Virus record (IMG/VR): IMGVR_UViG_3300021963_000257
Coordinates: 1-40,924 of that record
Direction: 5' to 3' (one strand)
Origin: a virus
Length of the DNA stretch: 40,924 bases
Shown here one piece after another: positions 40,831 through 40,924 of the stretch (the stretch's first letter is position 1; every line of letters begins with the position of its first letter). Position numbers and translations under genes: made by a program. Under the pieces are notes generated by a model. It had not been told where the DNA came from, did no database searches, and saw only the letters and a list, made by a program, of their open reading frames with translations.

Positions 40831-40924
40831 TATCTCGTTGGCTGTAGTGCGAATGATAACTGTTGAGGAAGAACATCAATTCCAATTATATAATAGTTAA
40901 TAGTCACATTAAACTCATTATTAT
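40830..40924 (-). CDS. 25: C-terminal end of probable baseplate wedge protein gp25 (cut by window edge)
   Basis: The last 30 codons of a minus-strand gene are visible: NNEFNVTINYYIIGIDVLPQ then QLSFALQPTR and TAA. The alternating hydrophobic strand NVTINYYIIG followed by a short polar tail fits the C-terminus of gp25-family (lysozyme-like wedge) proteins. Gene 25 directly before gene 6 is the usual order in T4-like cyanophages. Only 30 residues are seen, so the identity is tentative. Its stop overlaps the gp6 ATG (TAATG). Confidence 0.6.
   Translation of the reverse strand, partial: NNEFNVTINYYIIGIDVLPQQLSFALQPTR

Overview
The window is one block of the late (virion) module of a T4-like marine myovirus. 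It most resembles T4-like cyanophages of Synechococcus/Prochlorococcus or a close relative. The evidence is the fixed T4 order of head, neck and tail genes, T4-type late promoters (NATAAATA), A+T-rich DNA, and protein sequences that look cyanophage-like (portal, protease, tail tube, DUF4815-type structural protein). Every supported gene is on the minus strand, so transcription runs from high to low coordinates. Coding density is near complete; no gene-free stretch exceeds about 100 bases. I saw no tRNA, CRISPR, insertion sequence or plus-strand gene.

In transcription order: (1) Baseplate (40924-25383): the C-terminus of a probable gp25, then gp6, a giant 3986-residue gp7-like wedge protein of 12 kb, and an enlarged gp8. 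(2) Where T4 has genes 9-12 and wac, there are only two large structural genes: a DUF4815-type protein of 1860 residues with a Ser/Arg-rich tail, and an 842-residue protein. (3) Two small coupled genes (one of 54 codons), then the neck and tail-completion genes gp13, gp14 and gp15. (4) Packaging: gp16 (small terminase) and gp17 (large terminase) are separated by a 3.8-kb cassette. It holds a 639-residue basic modular protein, a 106-residue protein with a T4-like capsid-targeting N-terminus, and a 527-residue probable virion protein. (5) A small Cys4 gene, then gp18 (sheath), gp19 (tube), gp20 (portal), a gp67-like core protein, an 88-residue unknown, gp21 (prohead protease), gp22 (scaffold) and the start of gp23 (major capsid).

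Together these genes build the baseplate, neck, tail and prohead and pump DNA into the head. Three features go beyond the textbook T4 plan. The terminase cassette probably encodes head-packaged proteins processed by gp21. Small beta-rich repeat modules are shared between gp7, gp8, gp14, gp15 and the 842-residue protein, and have enlarged them. In six places the late promoter is fused to the stop codon of the preceding gene.

All assignments come from reading motifs and from remembered family sequences; no search was run. Start codons were changed from the longest ORF where the context supports it (gp14, gp16, gp67, the 639-residue protein and the Cys4 protein).
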